Positions 1 through 8,984 of a stretch of DNA of 64,000 nt are shown in pieces. Origin of the DNA: Rhodopseudomonas sp. BAL398 (GTDB lineage: Bacteria > Pseudomonadota > Alphaproteobacteria > Rhizobiales > Xanthobacteraceae). Both the position numbers and the translations under genes were made by a program. The notes under the pieces are model-generated. The model did no database searches. It was not told the DNA's origin and worked only from the letters and a program-made list of their open reading frames with translations. The stretch covers positions 5,255,001 through 5,319,000 of the forward strand of contig NZ_CP133111.1 in NCBI RefSeq assembly GCF_033001325.1, in the 5' to 3' direction. The number at the start of each line of letters is the position of its first letter. The stretch's first letter is position 1.

Positions 1-242
1 TGCTGAGCGAGTTTGATCCGACCACCAAGAAGCATATCGGCGCCGAGGGCGTGATCAAGCAGCAGATCGCCACCGTGCAAGCCGACAAGAACATGTCGGC
101 CGAGGACAAGAAGGCGACCCTCGCGGATCTCAATGAAGCGCTGAAGTCGCCGGCGCCGCCGATTCAGAACAAGGGCAACATCGAGCTGGTCGCAAAATAT
201 TACGACAAGCTGAACGCCGCGATGTCGGAAGAGGCCGAGTAG
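1..242 (+). CDS. Hypothetical protein, C-terminal fragment (5' end outside window)
   Basis: An open frame enters from the left edge and ends at the TAG at 240-242. The visible 80 or so residues are hydrophilic, rich in Lys, Ala and Glu, with no membrane segment or recognised motif. An internal GTG at 51 could serve as a start, but the frame stays open upstream and no ribosome binding site is seen there, so this is read as the end of a longer gene. A GC-rich hairpin with a short T run follows at 283-306. The function is not recognisable from this fragment. Confidence 0.6.
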   Translation, partial: LSEFDPTTKKHIGAEGVIKQQIATVQADKNMSAEDKKATLADLNEALKSPAPPIQNKGNIELVAKYYDKLNAAMSEEAE

Positions 243-282
243 CCTCGTCTCGCATGCTCGCCTCGATGGCTATGGTGACGCG

Positions 283-306
283 CGCCGCCCTTCGGGGCGG
301 CGTTTT
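283..306 (+). terminator. Rho-independent terminator
   Basis: The stem CGCCGCCC pairs with GGGCGGCG around a TTCG tetraloop and is followed by TTTT. It lies about 40 bp after the preceding stop codon and between two convergent genes, so it fits a terminator for the plus-strand gene. Confidence 0.75.
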
Positions 307-383
307 GGGTTGTTGGTGTCGCCGCGGGTGTGCCGGTCGTAATCGATACCGGCAGCCACGGGCTCTGAGCCATTCGACCGCTG

Positions 384-1925
384 CTATGGCGCGGCCGAAT
401 CCGCCATGACCTTGACCCGGCTGTCGCGCAATTCGCGTTTCAGCACCTTGCCGATCGCGCTGCGCGGCAACATTTCGGTGACGACCACATCGGCGAGCCG
501 CTGGGTCTTGCCGACCCGGCTGTTGGTCCAGGCTTTGAGCGCGGCGGCATCGATCGCAGCGTCCGGCTTGCCGACCACGAAGGCCACCGGGGTCTCGCCC
601 CAATCCTCCGACGGCATCCCGACCACGGCGACCTCGAGCACGTCGGCGTGTTCGCTGACGATCGCCTCGATGTCGCTGGGATAGATGTTGAAGCCGCCCG
701 AAATGATCATATCCTTCTTGCGGTCCATCAGCGTGAGAAACCCGTCGGCATCGAAGCGGCCGATGTCGCCGGTGCGCACGAAACGGGTGCCGTTCTCGTC
801 ATGCCAGAACGTCTCGGCGGTCTTTTGCGGCTGGTTCAGATAGCCCTGCATCATCACCGGCGAGCGGCCGACGATTTCGCCGATCTCGCCGACCGCCACC
901 GGCTTGCCGTCCTCGTCGATCAGTCGGACCTCGTGGTCGGGCATCGGCTGGCCAACGGTGTGGAGCTTGTCGGGATGCTCATGCGCCAGCAGCGCGCAGG
1001 AGCCGCCGCCCTCGGTCATGCCGTAGAGCTCCGTCAGCCCGCCGGGCCAACGCTTTAAAATGTCGGCCTTGAGCTCGGCGGCGAACGGCGCCGAGGTGCA
1101 GAATTTCATCCGATAGGACGACAGGTCGAATTCGCCGAACTCGGGCAGGTTCATGATCCGGCGATATTGCACCGGCACCAGCATCGCATGGGTGGCGCGG
1201 TGCTGCTGGCTGAGTTCCAAGAAACCCTTGGCATCGAATTTCTTCATCAGCACGATGGTCCCGCCGCCGGCGACGGTCGGGTTGAAGCAGACCAGGGTGG
1301 TGTTGGAATAAAGCGGCGTCGACAGCACGGTGACGGCGTCCGGGCCGTAGCCGAGCGGGTCGAGCTGGCCATATTGCCGCCAGCGCAAATAATGGGTGTG
1401 GACGATGCCTTTCGGTGTGCCGGTGGTTCCGCTGGAATAGATGATGTTGAAGATCCAGTCCGGATCGATCGTGACCGGTTGAGGCAAGGTGCCCGGCGCC
1501 GTGCACCAGGCGGAAAATGGCCGGCCCCAGCCGCCATCGTCGAGCGAGACTTTGAGCGGGCCCGTAGCGGCCTCGCCCATCGCGGCGGTCGTGGTGGCGT
1601 CCATGAACAGGATTTTCGCGCCGGAATCCTTGACCATCGCGGCGAAATCCTGCGGCGTCGACGACGGCGCCAGCGGCGCCACCGCGACGCCGGCCCGCAA
1701 CGCGCCGAGGAAGGTCGCGACATATTCAATCGACGATAGCGCGCAGATCGAGATCACGTCGCGCGGCTTCAGACCGTCGGCTTGCAGCGAGGCCGCCACG
1801 CGGTTGATCAGATCGTTCAACCCGGCGTAATCGAGCTGTCGCTCGCCGTCGATCACCGCGATTCGCTGCGGGGCCTTCGCGGCGGTGTTGGCGACCAGCG
1901 CGTCGAGGCTGATAAAGTCAGGCAT
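384..1925 (-). CDS. AMP-dependent acyl-CoA synthetase/ligase
   Basis: The 513-residue protein is a member of the ANL adenylating superfamily, which activates a carboxylic acid to an acyl-AMP and then an acyl-CoA. The P-loop YSSGTTGTPKG lies at about 163-173. YGMTEGG and the TGDIG hinge-side motif follow, and the C-terminal catalytic lysine sits in GKVLKREL (K493). Length is typical for a medium or long-chain acyl- or aryl-CoA ligase. The ATG start is preceded by GGGAGA six bases upstream. It stands alone with no beta-oxidation genes beside it, so the acid substrate cannot be named. Confidence 0.9.
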   Translation of the reverse strand: MPDFISLDALVANTAAKAPQRIAVIDGERQLDYAGLNDLINRVAASLQADGLKPRDVISICALSSIEYVATFLGALRAGVAVAPLAPSSTPQDFAAMVKDSGAKILFMDATTTAAMGEAATGPLKVSLDDGGWGRPFSAWCTAPGTLPQPVTIDPDWIFNIIYSSGTTGTPKGIVHTHYLRWRQYGQLDPLGYGPDAVTVLSTPLYSNTTLVCFNPTVAGGGTIVLMKKFDAKGFLELSQQHRATHAMLVPVQYRRIMNLPEFGEFDLSSYRMKFCTSAPFAAELKADILKRWPGGLTELYGMTEGGGSCALLAHEHPDKLHTVGQPMPDHEVRLIDEDGKPVAVGEIGEIVGRSPVMMQGYLNQPQKTAETFWHDENGTRFVRTGDIGRFDADGFLTLMDRKKDMIISGGFNIYPSDIEAIVSEHADVLEVAVVGMPSEDWGETPVAFVVGKPDAAIDAAALKAWTNSRVGKTQRLADVVVTEMLPRSAIGKVLKRELRDSRVKVMADSAAP

Positions 1926-2098
1926 GGGTTTCTCCCGGATATTCTTATTGTTGCTGCTGGCGTAGCTAGCAGTTTCCGGCGCGGCGATGCAACCGGGTCC
2001 AGGAGAGCGGCCCGAACGGCCGTTCGGCCGCTATGGATGGTCCGCGCCGCGCGGCTGGCCTCGCCGCCGACGGCGCGCCTGGCCGGGACGCGGCGATG

Positions 2099-2239
2099 TC
2101 AGCCCAGCGCCCGGAACAGAATAACCGGCGCCAAGCCCAGGATCGTCGCCCACACGCCGAAGGCGAAGATGATCATGACATCCTGTTTTCGCTCGGCCCA
2201 GACGGTCACTCGAAGCCCGGTGGCGTTCCGCTTGCGCAT
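2099..2239 (-). CDS. Small single-span membrane protein
   Basis: A 46-residue protein with a basic N-terminus (MRKRNATG) followed by one hydrophobic segment over about residues 21-43. I chose the ATG at 2239 because GGAG lies seven bases before it. A second in-frame ATG six bases upstream sits only two bases from that site, and the longer reading adds low-complexity sequence. No family is recognised. It lies between the acyl-CoA ligase and the sensor kinase on the same strand, with its own leader. Confidence 0.5.
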   Translation of the reverse strand: MRKRNATGLRVTVWAERKQDVMIIFAFGVWATILGLAPVILFRALG

Positions 2240-2337
2240 GGTCATTCTCCGTTTGCGAATGGGGGAATGATGGACCCGGCGCCCTAAAATGTCGGTTGTG
2301 CTGCCGCTCAAATGCCTGCACGGCGGGTCACTGCCCT

Positions 2338-3444
2338 TTAACCCTCGATCCGCGCGGCCGCCCTGCCGGTTCGTCGGGGTGCCGCTGGTTGCATCCTGGC
2401 GGCGTCGTCGCTCCCGGCGGCCGCATGGGTGATGGCGATGGTGGTGCCGTGCTCATTTCTGACGGTCTTCACCTGCGCGCCAAGCCGCTCGGCCAATGCG
2501 CGGATGATGCCGGTCCCGAGGCCCGCGGTGGTCGGGGCGTCGGATTCCGGTTGGCCGACGCCATTGTCGGCGACCACCAGGCACCAGTCGTCGGCGTGTG
2601 CGGTGTAGCAGACCCGGATCCGGCCGTGCATATTGCCTTTGGTGAAGGCGTATTTGACGGCATTGATCACCAGTTCGGCGACGATCAGGCCGAGACTCTC
2701 GGCCGTGGTGCAAGAGACCCTGGCTCTGCTGCCGACGACCTCGATTGCAATCGCCTGACGATTGCTGATCACGGATTGCGACATCGCCTCGCACAGCTCG
2801 TTGAGATAGCGGATCAGCTCGATCTGGCCGCCGGGTGCGGCGGCATGCAGGCAGTGTTGCACGGCGGCGATTGAAATCACCCGGTCATGCGCGTCGGTCA
2901 ACGCCCGGCGCGTCTCGTCGGAGGTGACGCTCAGCGCCTTCACCAGCATGATATTGGCAATGATCTGCAGACTATTGCCGATCCGGTGCTGGATCTCGCC
3001 GAGCAGGACATCCTTTTCCTGCAGCATCTCGTCCTGCGTGCGTTGCCGGATTCGTTCTCGTGTGAGGTCTTCGATCCCGAGCAGGATGTTGGTTCGCGCG
3101 CCTCTGGCATAGACCAGATGCCGCGCATTCAACCGCATGGTCCGCAATCCGATGGCGCGGAAATTGTGTTCGACCTCGCAATTCTCGACGGCGCCACGCT
3201 CCGGCAGGATTTTTCCGATCAATAGCCGCAGCTCGGGAATGTCCCAATCGCCCCCGCCAATGTCGTAGAGTAGTTTGCCTCTTGTGTCGCGCGGGTTGAC
3301 CGTAAAGGTCTGGCAGAACGACCGGCTTGCAGCGACCACGCGCAACTCGCGATTCAGGACCAGCATCGGCTCGCGGACCGTTTCCACAATGGCGTCAACC
3401 AATGTCGCCTGACGTCTGCCGGTCAATGGGCGTGCGGTTGGCAT
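2338..3444 (-). CDS. PAS-domain sensor histidine kinase, HWE/HisKA_2 type
   Basis: This 368-residue soluble kinase has an N-terminal PAS-like domain (about 15-130). A dimerisation and phosphoacceptor helix follows, with LLGEIQHRIGNSLQ (H153), the HisKA_2/HWE signature. The ATPase domain has ELVINAVKYAF and DNGVGQ. There is no membrane segment, so it is predicted to sense a cytoplasmic signal. Kinases of this class often feed the alphaproteobacterial general stress response or light responses, but no response regulator is adjacent and the partner is unknown. The Pro/Arg-rich tail after about residue 345 looks disordered. GGGGAA precedes the ATG. Confidence 0.85.
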   Translation of the reverse strand: MPTARPLTGRRQATLVDAIVETVREPMLVLNRELRVVAASRSFCQTFTVNPRDTRGKLLYDIGGGDWDIPELRLLIGKILPERGAVENCEVEHNFRAIGLRTMRLNARHLVYARGARTNILLGIEDLTRERIRQRTQDEMLQEKDVLLGEIQHRIGNSLQIIANIMLVKALSVTSDETRRALTDAHDRVISIAAVQHCLHAAAPGGQIELIRYLNELCEAMSQSVISNRQAIAIEVVGSRARVSCTTAESLGLIVAELVINAVKYAFTKGNMHGRIRVCYTAHADDWCLVVADNGVGQPESDAPTTAGLGTGIIRALAERLGAQVKTVRNEHGTTIAITHAAAGSDDAARMQPAAPRRTGRAAARIEG

Positions 3445-3696
3445 CGTTCCCCGCTTCTGCTCCCCGAGCTTTTGTTTGCATCATCCTCTTGGCGGCTCGC
3501 GGCTTAAATCCAGGTCGAGATTCAGATCGTGGCCGCCGTTGGGCCGGTAAAATTATGAAACGTCTTTTTCGAAATCTATGCGTGTGCCGCGCCTTTGTCC
3601 GTATCGAATTGATCAAGAATGGACGAACGGCCGTGGCACGCGGACGGCCGGCTCAAACGAAGATTGCGACCCGGTCCCAGCTCGAGACTTGATCAC

Positions 3697-4365
3697 TTAA
3701 TTGCGTGATTCATCCGGCCGATCGTATAGCACCGCGTTCAGCAGCGCGCGATGGACGTGGATCTTTCCATTGTAATCGATCAGTCCCAGCTTGCGGAACT
3801 TGTTCATGAAGAAGCTGACCCGCGAGCGCGTGGTACCGATCATCTCGGCCAGCGTTTCCTGACTGATATGCGCTGCGATCGGCTGCGGGTTGCCGTCCTT
3901 GCCGAAATTGGCCAGCAGCAGCAGCAGCCGCGCCAATCGCTTTTCGCTGGAATTGAACAGCTGATCGATCAGGTCTTCCTCGATCCGGCTGTTGCGGGTC
4001 AGTAGATATTTCATGAACAGGTCGGCGAAGGCCGGCTCGGCATGGAGCATCGCAAGCATCGCTGGCTTGGTGATCGCGGTAATCACGCAATCCTCCATCG
4101 CGATCGTGGTCGAGATTCTGACCTGATGTCCGTTCAGACATCCCTCGCCGAAAAATTGTCCCTGCGCGAGAATGCCGACGACCGCTTCCTTGCCTTGTTC
4201 GGACAACACGACGACTTTGACGCGACCCTCCTGAATGTAGAAAACCGATTCGGCCACGTCTCCCTGCGCAAAGATGACTTGATCCCTGCTGTATTTGGAA
4301 ATGGTCTTGCCGGCCCCCATCCTTCCGAGAAAAAGCAGGGGATCGAATCCCGTTTCCGGCTTCAT
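3697..4365 (-). CDS. Crp/Fnr family transcriptional regulator
   Basis: The 222-residue protein has an N-terminal cyclic-nucleotide-binding fold (about 20-130: FAQGDVAESVFYIQEGRVKV, GQFFGEGCL). A C-terminal winged helix carries ISQETLAEMIGTTRSRVSFFMNKFRKLGLI (about 168-197). The N-terminus lacks the four-cysteine cluster of Fnr, so it is not an oxygen-sensing Fnr or FnrN. The effector is unknown. It is similar to the CRP-like regulators found in many copies in Bradyrhizobium. A strong GGAAGGAGA precedes the ATG. It is divergent from the quinone oxidoreductase gene and may act on it. Confidence 0.88.
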   Translation of the reverse strand: MKPETGFDPLLFLGRMGAGKTISKYSRDQVIFAQGDVAESVFYIQEGRVKVVVLSEQGKEAVVGILAQGQFFGEGCLNGHQVRISTTIAMEDCVITAITKPAMLAMLHAEPAFADLFMKYLLTRNSRIEEDLIDQLFNSSEKRLARLLLLLANFGKDGNPQPIAAHISQETLAEMIGTTRSRVSFFMNKFRKLGLIDYNGKIHVHRALLNAVLYDRPDESRN

Positions 4366-4471
4366 CGAATCTCTCCTTCCGGGACCTCATCCATCAATCG
4401 TCTTAGAATAAGATACGTCGGCAACGCAAAAAGTTGCAAAAAAACTTCAAATCGCGTCAAGCGAGAAAGAG

Positions 4472-4498
4472 TTACCATAGCATCGGTGATAATGGTAA
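4472..4498. promoter_or_regulatory. Inverted repeat in the divergent promoter region
   Basis: TTACCAT and ATGGTAA face each other across 13 bases in an AT-richer stretch between the Crp/Fnr gene and the quinone oxidoreductase gene. The dyad could be an operator for the divergent pair. The spacing and arms do not match the classical Crp half-sites (TGTGA), so the binding protein is unknown. Confidence 0.35.
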
Positions 4499-4614
4499 TA
4501 GGATATTGGCCTCGATCCCAGGTTCATCAGAGCTGAATCTTGGATTGACGTCGTCGAGTTCTGGCCCGTTCGGAACTACCACGCGTCGATCTTGTCGCAG
4601 GAGAATGCCGCAGA

Positions 4615-5604
4615 ATGAAAGCGGTCTGGTACGAAACGACGGGCCCCGCCACTGATGTCCTTGTATTCGGCGAGGTCGCCACGCCGATTGCGGCCCCGGG
4701 CGAAATCCGCGTTAGGCTCGAAGCGTCAGGGGTCAATCCCGCGGATGTGGCCCGGCGCGGCGGCGGTTACCGGGCGATGGAATATCCACAGATAATTCCC
4801 AATAGCGACGGCGCCGGCATCGTCGATCAGGTGGGCGAGGGCGTCAGCAACTTCGAACTCGGCCAACGGGTCTGGCTCTACAACGGCCAACGCAATGGCC
4901 GCGCTTTCGGCACCGCGGCGGAATATATCGCGCTCGCCGCGCATCTGGTCACCGCCTTGCCCGACCAGCTGTCATTCGCCCATGGCGCGACGCTGGGGAT
5001 TCCCGCGATGACCGCGTGGTGCAGCCTGTTTGCCGACGGATCGATCCTGGGACGGACGGTGCTGGTGAGCGGCGGGGCCGGCGCGGTCGGTCATTACGCG
5101 GTGCAACTGGCGAAGTGGGGCGGCGCCCAGGTGATCGCGACGGTCAGTTCCGCCGCCAAAGCCGAGCAGGCCCGCCATGCCGGCGCCGATCTGGTGATCA
5201 ACTACACGTCCGAGGATGTGGTCGCCCTGGCGATGGCCTTCACCGGCGGCCGCGGTGTCGATCGCGTCGTCGAGGTGGATTTCGGCGGCAATATCGGCAC
5301 CACGCTGCAACTGATGGCGATCAATTCGACCATCGCGCTCTATGCCAGCAACGGCAATCGCAACCCGGTCGTTCCGGTCCGCGAGCTGATGGAGAAATGC
5401 ATCACCGTCCGCTCGCTAGTGTTGTTCGCGCTGCCGCCGCCTTTGTTGCTCGCGGCGCAGCGTGACATTTCGAAATGGCTCGCCGCCGGTCCGCGCCTTC
5501 ATAATGTTGCGGCGCAATTTCCCCTCGCCGAGACGGCGCAGGCGCATCTCGCGGTCGAGCGCGGCGACAAGCTCGGCACCGTGATTGTCGACTGCGCGCG
5601 CTGA
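4615..5604 (+). CDS. Zinc-independent NADPH:quinone reductase-like alcohol dehydrogenase
   Basis: The 329-residue protein belongs to the medium-chain dehydrogenase/reductase superfamily, quinone-reductase branch. An N-terminal GroES-like domain (PNSDGAGIVDQVGEGVSNFELGQRVW) is followed by a Rossmann domain with VLVSGGAGAVGHYAVQLAKWGGAQVIATVSS. The structural-zinc cysteine cluster of alcohol dehydrogenases is absent. The likely reaction is NADPH-dependent reduction of quinones or alpha,beta-unsaturated carbonyls. AGGAGA lies 12 bases before the ATG. Its TGA directly abuts the stop codon of the opposite-strand DUF3775 gene, with no bases between. Confidence 0.85.
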   Translation: MKAVWYETTGPATDVLVFGEVATPIAAPGEIRVRLEASGVNPADVARRGGGYRAMEYPQIIPNSDGAGIVDQVGEGVSNFELGQRVWLYNGQRNGRAFGTAAEYIALAAHLVTALPDQLSFAHGATLGIPAMTAWCSLFADGSILGRTVLVSGGAGAVGHYAVQLAKWGGAQVIATVSSAAKAEQARHAGADLVINYTSEDVVALAMAFTGGRGVDRVVEVDFGGNIGTTLQLMAINSTIALYASNGNRNPVVPVRELMEKCITVRSLVLFALPPPLLLAAQRDISKWLAAGPRLHNVAAQFPLAETAQAHLAVERGDKLGTVIVDCAR

Positions 5605-6018
5605 TTACTTGACCGGGGTGGTGCGCTCGTCGGCCCAGCTCAATCCAAATGCATCAAGCCCCTCGGCCAGATAGTCGCTGAGCAGCGGCTCGCCGAGCAG
5701 ATAGCGCGCGGTGCGATCGTTGCGGCCCTCCGCGGCCTCGCGCCGCAGATCGTCCCATTCTTCGATCGTGCCGTCGCCGCGGCCAAGCCGCATCAGCGCG
5801 ACCAGATCGATCTGCTCTTCCTCGGTCATCGCGCCGATGAAGCTGGTGATCTCCTGGGCCACCGGATCGCTGCCGTCGTCCTCCAGCACGTCGATCATGT
5901 CGTCGTCGGCGCCGTTCGACCCGGAATCGAAGTCGGTGGCCCCTTCCTTGACGTCGTATTCGCGCGCCTTCTCGATCAGAAAACCGACTTGATCGGTCGA
6001 AATGGCGAGTTCGGGCAT
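5605..6018 (-). CDS. DUF3775 domain protein
   Basis: The 137-residue acidic cytoplasmic protein starts MPELAISTDQVGFLIEKAREYDVKEG. It has an Asp/Glu-rich centre (GADDDMIDVLEDDGSDPVAQE) and the conserved block ALMRLGRGDGTIEEWDDLRREA. These match the DUF3775 family of alphaproteobacteria, whose function is unknown. I chose the start at 6018 because GAGGAGAG lies just before it; a longer frame to 6450 would add Arg/Ser-rich sequence antisense to the next gene. It is convergent with the quinone reductase and divergent from the hydrolase at 6164. Confidence 0.8.
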   Translation of the reverse strand: MPELAISTDQVGFLIEKAREYDVKEGATDFDSGSNGADDDMIDVLEDDGSDPVAQEITSFIGAMTEEEQIDLVALMRLGRGDGTIEEWDDLRREAAEGRNDRTARYLLGEPLLSDYLAEGLDAFGLSWADERTTPVK

Positions 6019-6163
6019 TCGGCTCTCCTCGATTAAATGTCGGTCTGCGGATCTGCTGTTCCGTTCGACGGTCCAACGCACCACGGCGTGAGATGATCCA
6101 TTGCGCCTGCCGCGCGAAACCCGCATGTTCTGGCAAAAGTAAAACTTCAGGGAGAAACGTGGG

Positions 6164-7012
6164 ATGGTCTGGACGATCGGCAAGGTCAAAATCAGCAAAA
6201 TCGTCGAGATGGAAACCATCGGCAGCACGCGTTTCATCCTGCCCCAGGCCACCAACGAAAAAATCCAGCAACTGCCCTGGCTGATCCCGGATTTCGCCAC
6301 CGAGGAAGGCCGGCTGCGGATGTCGATCCATGCCTTGGTGGTCGAAACGCCGACCCGCCGCATCGTGGTCGACACCTGCCTCGGCAATGACAAGCAGGGC
6401 CGCAGCATTCCGACCTGGAACGGCCTCGACCGGCCGTTTCTCGCCGACATGACCGCCGCGGGCTATCATCCCGACAGCATCGACATGGTGATCTGCACCC
6501 ATCTGCATGTCGACCATGTCGGCTGGAATACGAAACTGGTCGGGTCCGAATGGGTGCCGACCTTCGGTAATGCCCGCTATGTGTTCGGCAAGACCGAATA
6601 TGACCATTGGCAGACGCATAGCACCACAGGCGAGCACGCCGCGGTGTTCGCAGATTCGATCAAGCCGGTCGTCGATGCCGGCAAGGTCGATCTGGTCGCC
6701 AGCGACGCCGCCCTGACCGAGGAGATCACCCTGATTTCGACGCCCGGCCACAGCCCGGGCCATGTCTGCCTGCACATCAAGTCGGACGGCGAAGAGGCGT
6801 TGCTGTCGGGGGATGTCGCGCACCACCCCTGCCAGATGGCGCATCTGCAATGGTCGGCGACGGTCGATTCCGATCCCAGACAATCCGCCGAAACACGGCG
6901 CGAGCTGTTCTCGCGCTTTGCCGATACGCCGACATTAATGATCGCCGGCCATTTCGGCCCCGGACGGATCCAGCGCGATGGCGACGCGTTCCGGCTGGTG
7001 GCGGCGCGATAG
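6164..7012 (+). CDS. Metallo-beta-lactamase-fold hydrolase
   Basis: The 282-residue soluble protein carries the metal motif THLHVDHVGWN (H113, H115, D117, H118). Downstream ligands lie in TPGHSPGHVCLHI, LSGDVAHHP and a terminal GHFGPG. This is the binuclear zinc MBL fold, of the type also found in lactonases and AttM-like enzymes. The substrate cannot be told from sequence. GGGAGA precedes the ATG. It lies 90 bp ahead of the FAH-family gene on the same strand, so the two may be cotranscribed and act on related ring or lactone intermediates; that is inference. Confidence 0.85.
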   Translation: MVWTIGKVKISKIVEMETIGSTRFILPQATNEKIQQLPWLIPDFATEEGRLRMSIHALVVETPTRRIVVDTCLGNDKQGRSIPTWNGLDRPFLADMTAAGYHPDSIDMVICTHLHVDHVGWNTKLVGSEWVPTFGNARYVFGKTEYDHWQTHSTTGEHAAVFADSIKPVVDAGKVDLVASDAALTEEITLISTPGHSPGHVCLHIKSDGEEALLSGDVAHHPCQMAHLQWSATVDSDPRQSAETRRELFSRFADTPTLMIAGHFGPGRIQRDGDAFRLVAAR

Positions 7013-7105
7013 CATGGGCCGCATGCGCGCGAGATACCCGGTTGAATTTGTCGCCCGGGTCATCCATGAATTTGACAAGCAACAACAACCGGGGAAAACG
7101 CGATC

Positions 7106-7951
7106 ATGAAGCTCGTTCGATATGGTGCGGTCGGCCAGGAAAAGCCCGGCCTGATTGACCGCTCAGGCCAGCTGCGCGACCTGTCCGCGCATTGCCAGGA
7201 CCTTGCCGGCGAGGCGTTTTCGCCTGCCCAGCTGGCCAAGTTAGCCAGCCTGGATTCCGACAGCCTTCCCGCTGTCGCGGGCCAGCCGCGGCTTGGCGCG
7301 GTGGTCGGCGGGGCGCCGAAATTCATCGCCATCGGGTTGAATTTTGCCGACCACGCCGCCGAGTCCGGGATGCCGATCCCGGCCGAGCCGATCGTGTTCA
7401 TGAAAGCCGCCAGCTCGCTGTGCGGCCCCAATGACGACGTCGAGAAGCCGCGCGGCTCCACCAAGCTGGACTGGGAAGTCGAGCTGGCGGTCGTGATCGG
7501 CAGCCGGGCGAAATATGTCGGCGAGGCCGATGCGCTGACATACGTCGCCGGCTATTGCGTCTGCAACGACGTCTCCGAGCGCGCCTTCCAGATCGAGCGG
7601 CTCGGACAATGGACCAAGGGCAAGTCGCACGACACCTTCGGCCCGCTCGGCCCCTGGCTCGTCACCAAGGACGAGATCGCCGATGTCCACAAGCTCGGCA
7701 TGTGGCTCGACGTCAACGGCAAGCGCTGCCAAACCGGATCGACCGCGACGATGATCTTCAACGTGCCGAAGATCATCTCCTATCTGTCGGAGCTGATGAC
7801 GCTGCTGCCCGGTGACGTCATCACCACCGGCACGCCGCCTGGCGTCGGCATGGGCATGAAGCCGTCGCCGCAATTCCTCAATGTCGGCGACGTCGTCACC
7901 CTCGGCATCGACGGCCTCGGCGAGCAAAAACAGACCATCGTGGCGGCGTAG
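7106..7951 (+). CDS. Fumarylacetoacetate hydrolase (FAH) family protein
   Basis: The 281-residue protein has a short N-terminal domain and the FAH catalytic domain. The core runs KFIAIGLNFADHAAESGMPIP, then LDWEVELAVVIG with acidic metal ligands, NDVSERAFQ, and the C-terminal GDVITTGTPPGVGMG. Family members hydrolyse or decarboxylate beta-diketone-type acids or act on ureidoglycolate-like substrates, using Mg or Mn. The closest type is the 2-keto-acid/ureidoglycolate lyase-like group, but the substrate is not certain. It is followed at once by a palindromic repeat element. Confidence 0.87.
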   Translation: MKLVRYGAVGQEKPGLIDRSGQLRDLSAHCQDLAGEAFSPAQLAKLASLDSDSLPAVAGQPRLGAVVGGAPKFIAIGLNFADHAAESGMPIPAEPIVFMKAASSLCGPNDDVEKPRGSTKLDWEVELAVVIGSRAKYVGEADALTYVAGYCVCNDVSERAFQIERLGQWTKGKSHDTFGPLGPWLVTKDEIADVHKLGMWLDVNGKRCQTGSTATMIFNVPKIISYLSELMTLLPGDVITTGTPPGVGMGMKPSPQFLNVGDVVTLGIDGLGEQKQTIVAA

Positions 7952-7967
7952 GCCTTGGCCTGCGATT

Positions 7968-8046
7968 GTCATTGCGAGCGAAGCGAAGCAATCCAGGGCT
8001 CCGAGTCAGAGCTGGATTGCTTGGTCGCTACGCTCCTCGCAATGAC
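7968..8046. repeat. Palindromic intergenic repeat, family A (copy 1)
   Basis: Starts GTCATTGCGAGCGAAGCGAA, continues GCAATCCAG, and is mirrored by CTGGATTGCTT and CTCCTCGCAATGAC. The ends are inverted repeats, so the unit could fold as a long hairpin in RNA. Related copies lie at 12464-12568 and 29716-29824, with a half copy at 51338-51372. Such short repeats are common between genes in Bradyrhizobium and Rhodopseudomonas genomes. Confidence 0.85.
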
Positions 8047-8137
8047 GACCAATGACCGATCGTGTTGATCCCGAATGAGTTATGACGGGCTGCATGCGGA
8101 TCCTCTACGGCAAGCCCTCAATCCACAGGACCCACTC

Positions 8138-8749
8138 ATGAAACTCTCCTTCTCGCCGGCCTCGCCCTTCGCCCGCAAGGTGCGGATTGCCGCGATCGAA
8201 CTCGGGCTGATCGACCAGATCGAATTCATCTCTGCCGCGGTGGTGCCGGGCCAGCCGAACGACGACTATGTGAAGATCAACCCGTTGAAGAAACTGCCGG
8301 CGCTGATCCTCGATAATGGCGAGGTGATCGTCGATTCCTATGTGATCGCCGAATATCTCGACGATCTGGCCGGCGGCGGCAGGTTGATCCCGGCATCGGG
8401 TCCGGCACGCTGGCGGGTCAAGAGCGATCATTCGATGCTGCAGGGCATGCTGGATTCGATGTTGCTGTGCCGCTACGAGAAGTTAGTGCGGCCGAAGGAG
8501 CTGTTCTGGCAGGGCTGGTACGACGATCACTGGGCGCGGGCGTGGTCCGGCATGGCGCGGTTCGAACGCAGCGAGGCGCTGTCCGGGCCGCTCGACATCG
8601 CGCAGATCGCGCTGGTCTGCGTGCTCGGCTATGCCGATTTCCGCTTTCCCGATTGCGGCTGGCGCAAGGCCTTTCCGAAGCTCGACGCCTTCCACGAGAA
8701 GATGCTGGAACGGCCCTCGGTGAAGATCTCGCTGCCGCCGCCGGCGTAA
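8138..8749 (+). CDS. Glutathione S-transferase family protein
   Basis: The 203-residue protein has the thioredoxin-like N-domain MKLSFSPASPFARKVRIAAIELGL, with Ser residues where GSTs bind glutathione. It continues with KKLPALILDNGEVIVDSYVIAEYLDD (cis-Pro and the glutathione gamma-glutamyl site). The alpha-helical C-domain follows. I chose the ATG at 8138 because AGGA lies eight bases upstream and the N-terminus then starts at the beta-strand expected for GSTs. An upstream ATG at 8075 has no such support. The function is detoxification or an isomerase-type role; the substrate is unknown. Confidence 0.87.
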   Translation: MKLSFSPASPFARKVRIAAIELGLIDQIEFISAAVVPGQPNDDYVKINPLKKLPALILDNGEVIVDSYVIAEYLDDLAGGGRLIPASGPARWRVKSDHSMLQGMLDSMLLCRYEKLVRPKELFWQGWYDDHWARAWSGMARFERSEALSGPLDIAQIALVCVLGYADFRFPDCGWRKAFPKLDAFHEKMLERPSVKISLPPPA

Positions 8750-8802
8750 CCCCACGCCTCCAGCTTTCGATGTTGTCGAGGCATTGCGGCACCGAAAACG
8801 CG

Positions 8803-8949
8803 CTCCCTCTCCCGTGGGGAGAGGGTTGGGGTGAGGGGGGACGGACTTCTCGATAGACCGCAACCCCTCACCCGGCGCGGAGCCTGTGCCCGGACGGCGC
8901 GACGCGCCGATCCGGGTGCGCCGACCTCTCCCTATGGGAGAGGTGAAGC
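8803..8949. repeat. Palindromic intergenic repeat, family B
   Basis: The element contains CCTCTCCCGTGGGGAGAGGG, then TTGGGGTGAGGGG, with the mirror CCCCTCACCCGG and CCTCTCCCTATGGGAGAGG at the other end. Nested inverted repeats fill the gap between the convergent GST and methyltransferase genes. Only one full copy is seen here, and it carries no coding capacity. Confidence 0.75.
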
Positions 8950-8984
8950 CTGCGCGGGCCGGCTTCGCCATCAGCGCGGCTTGG

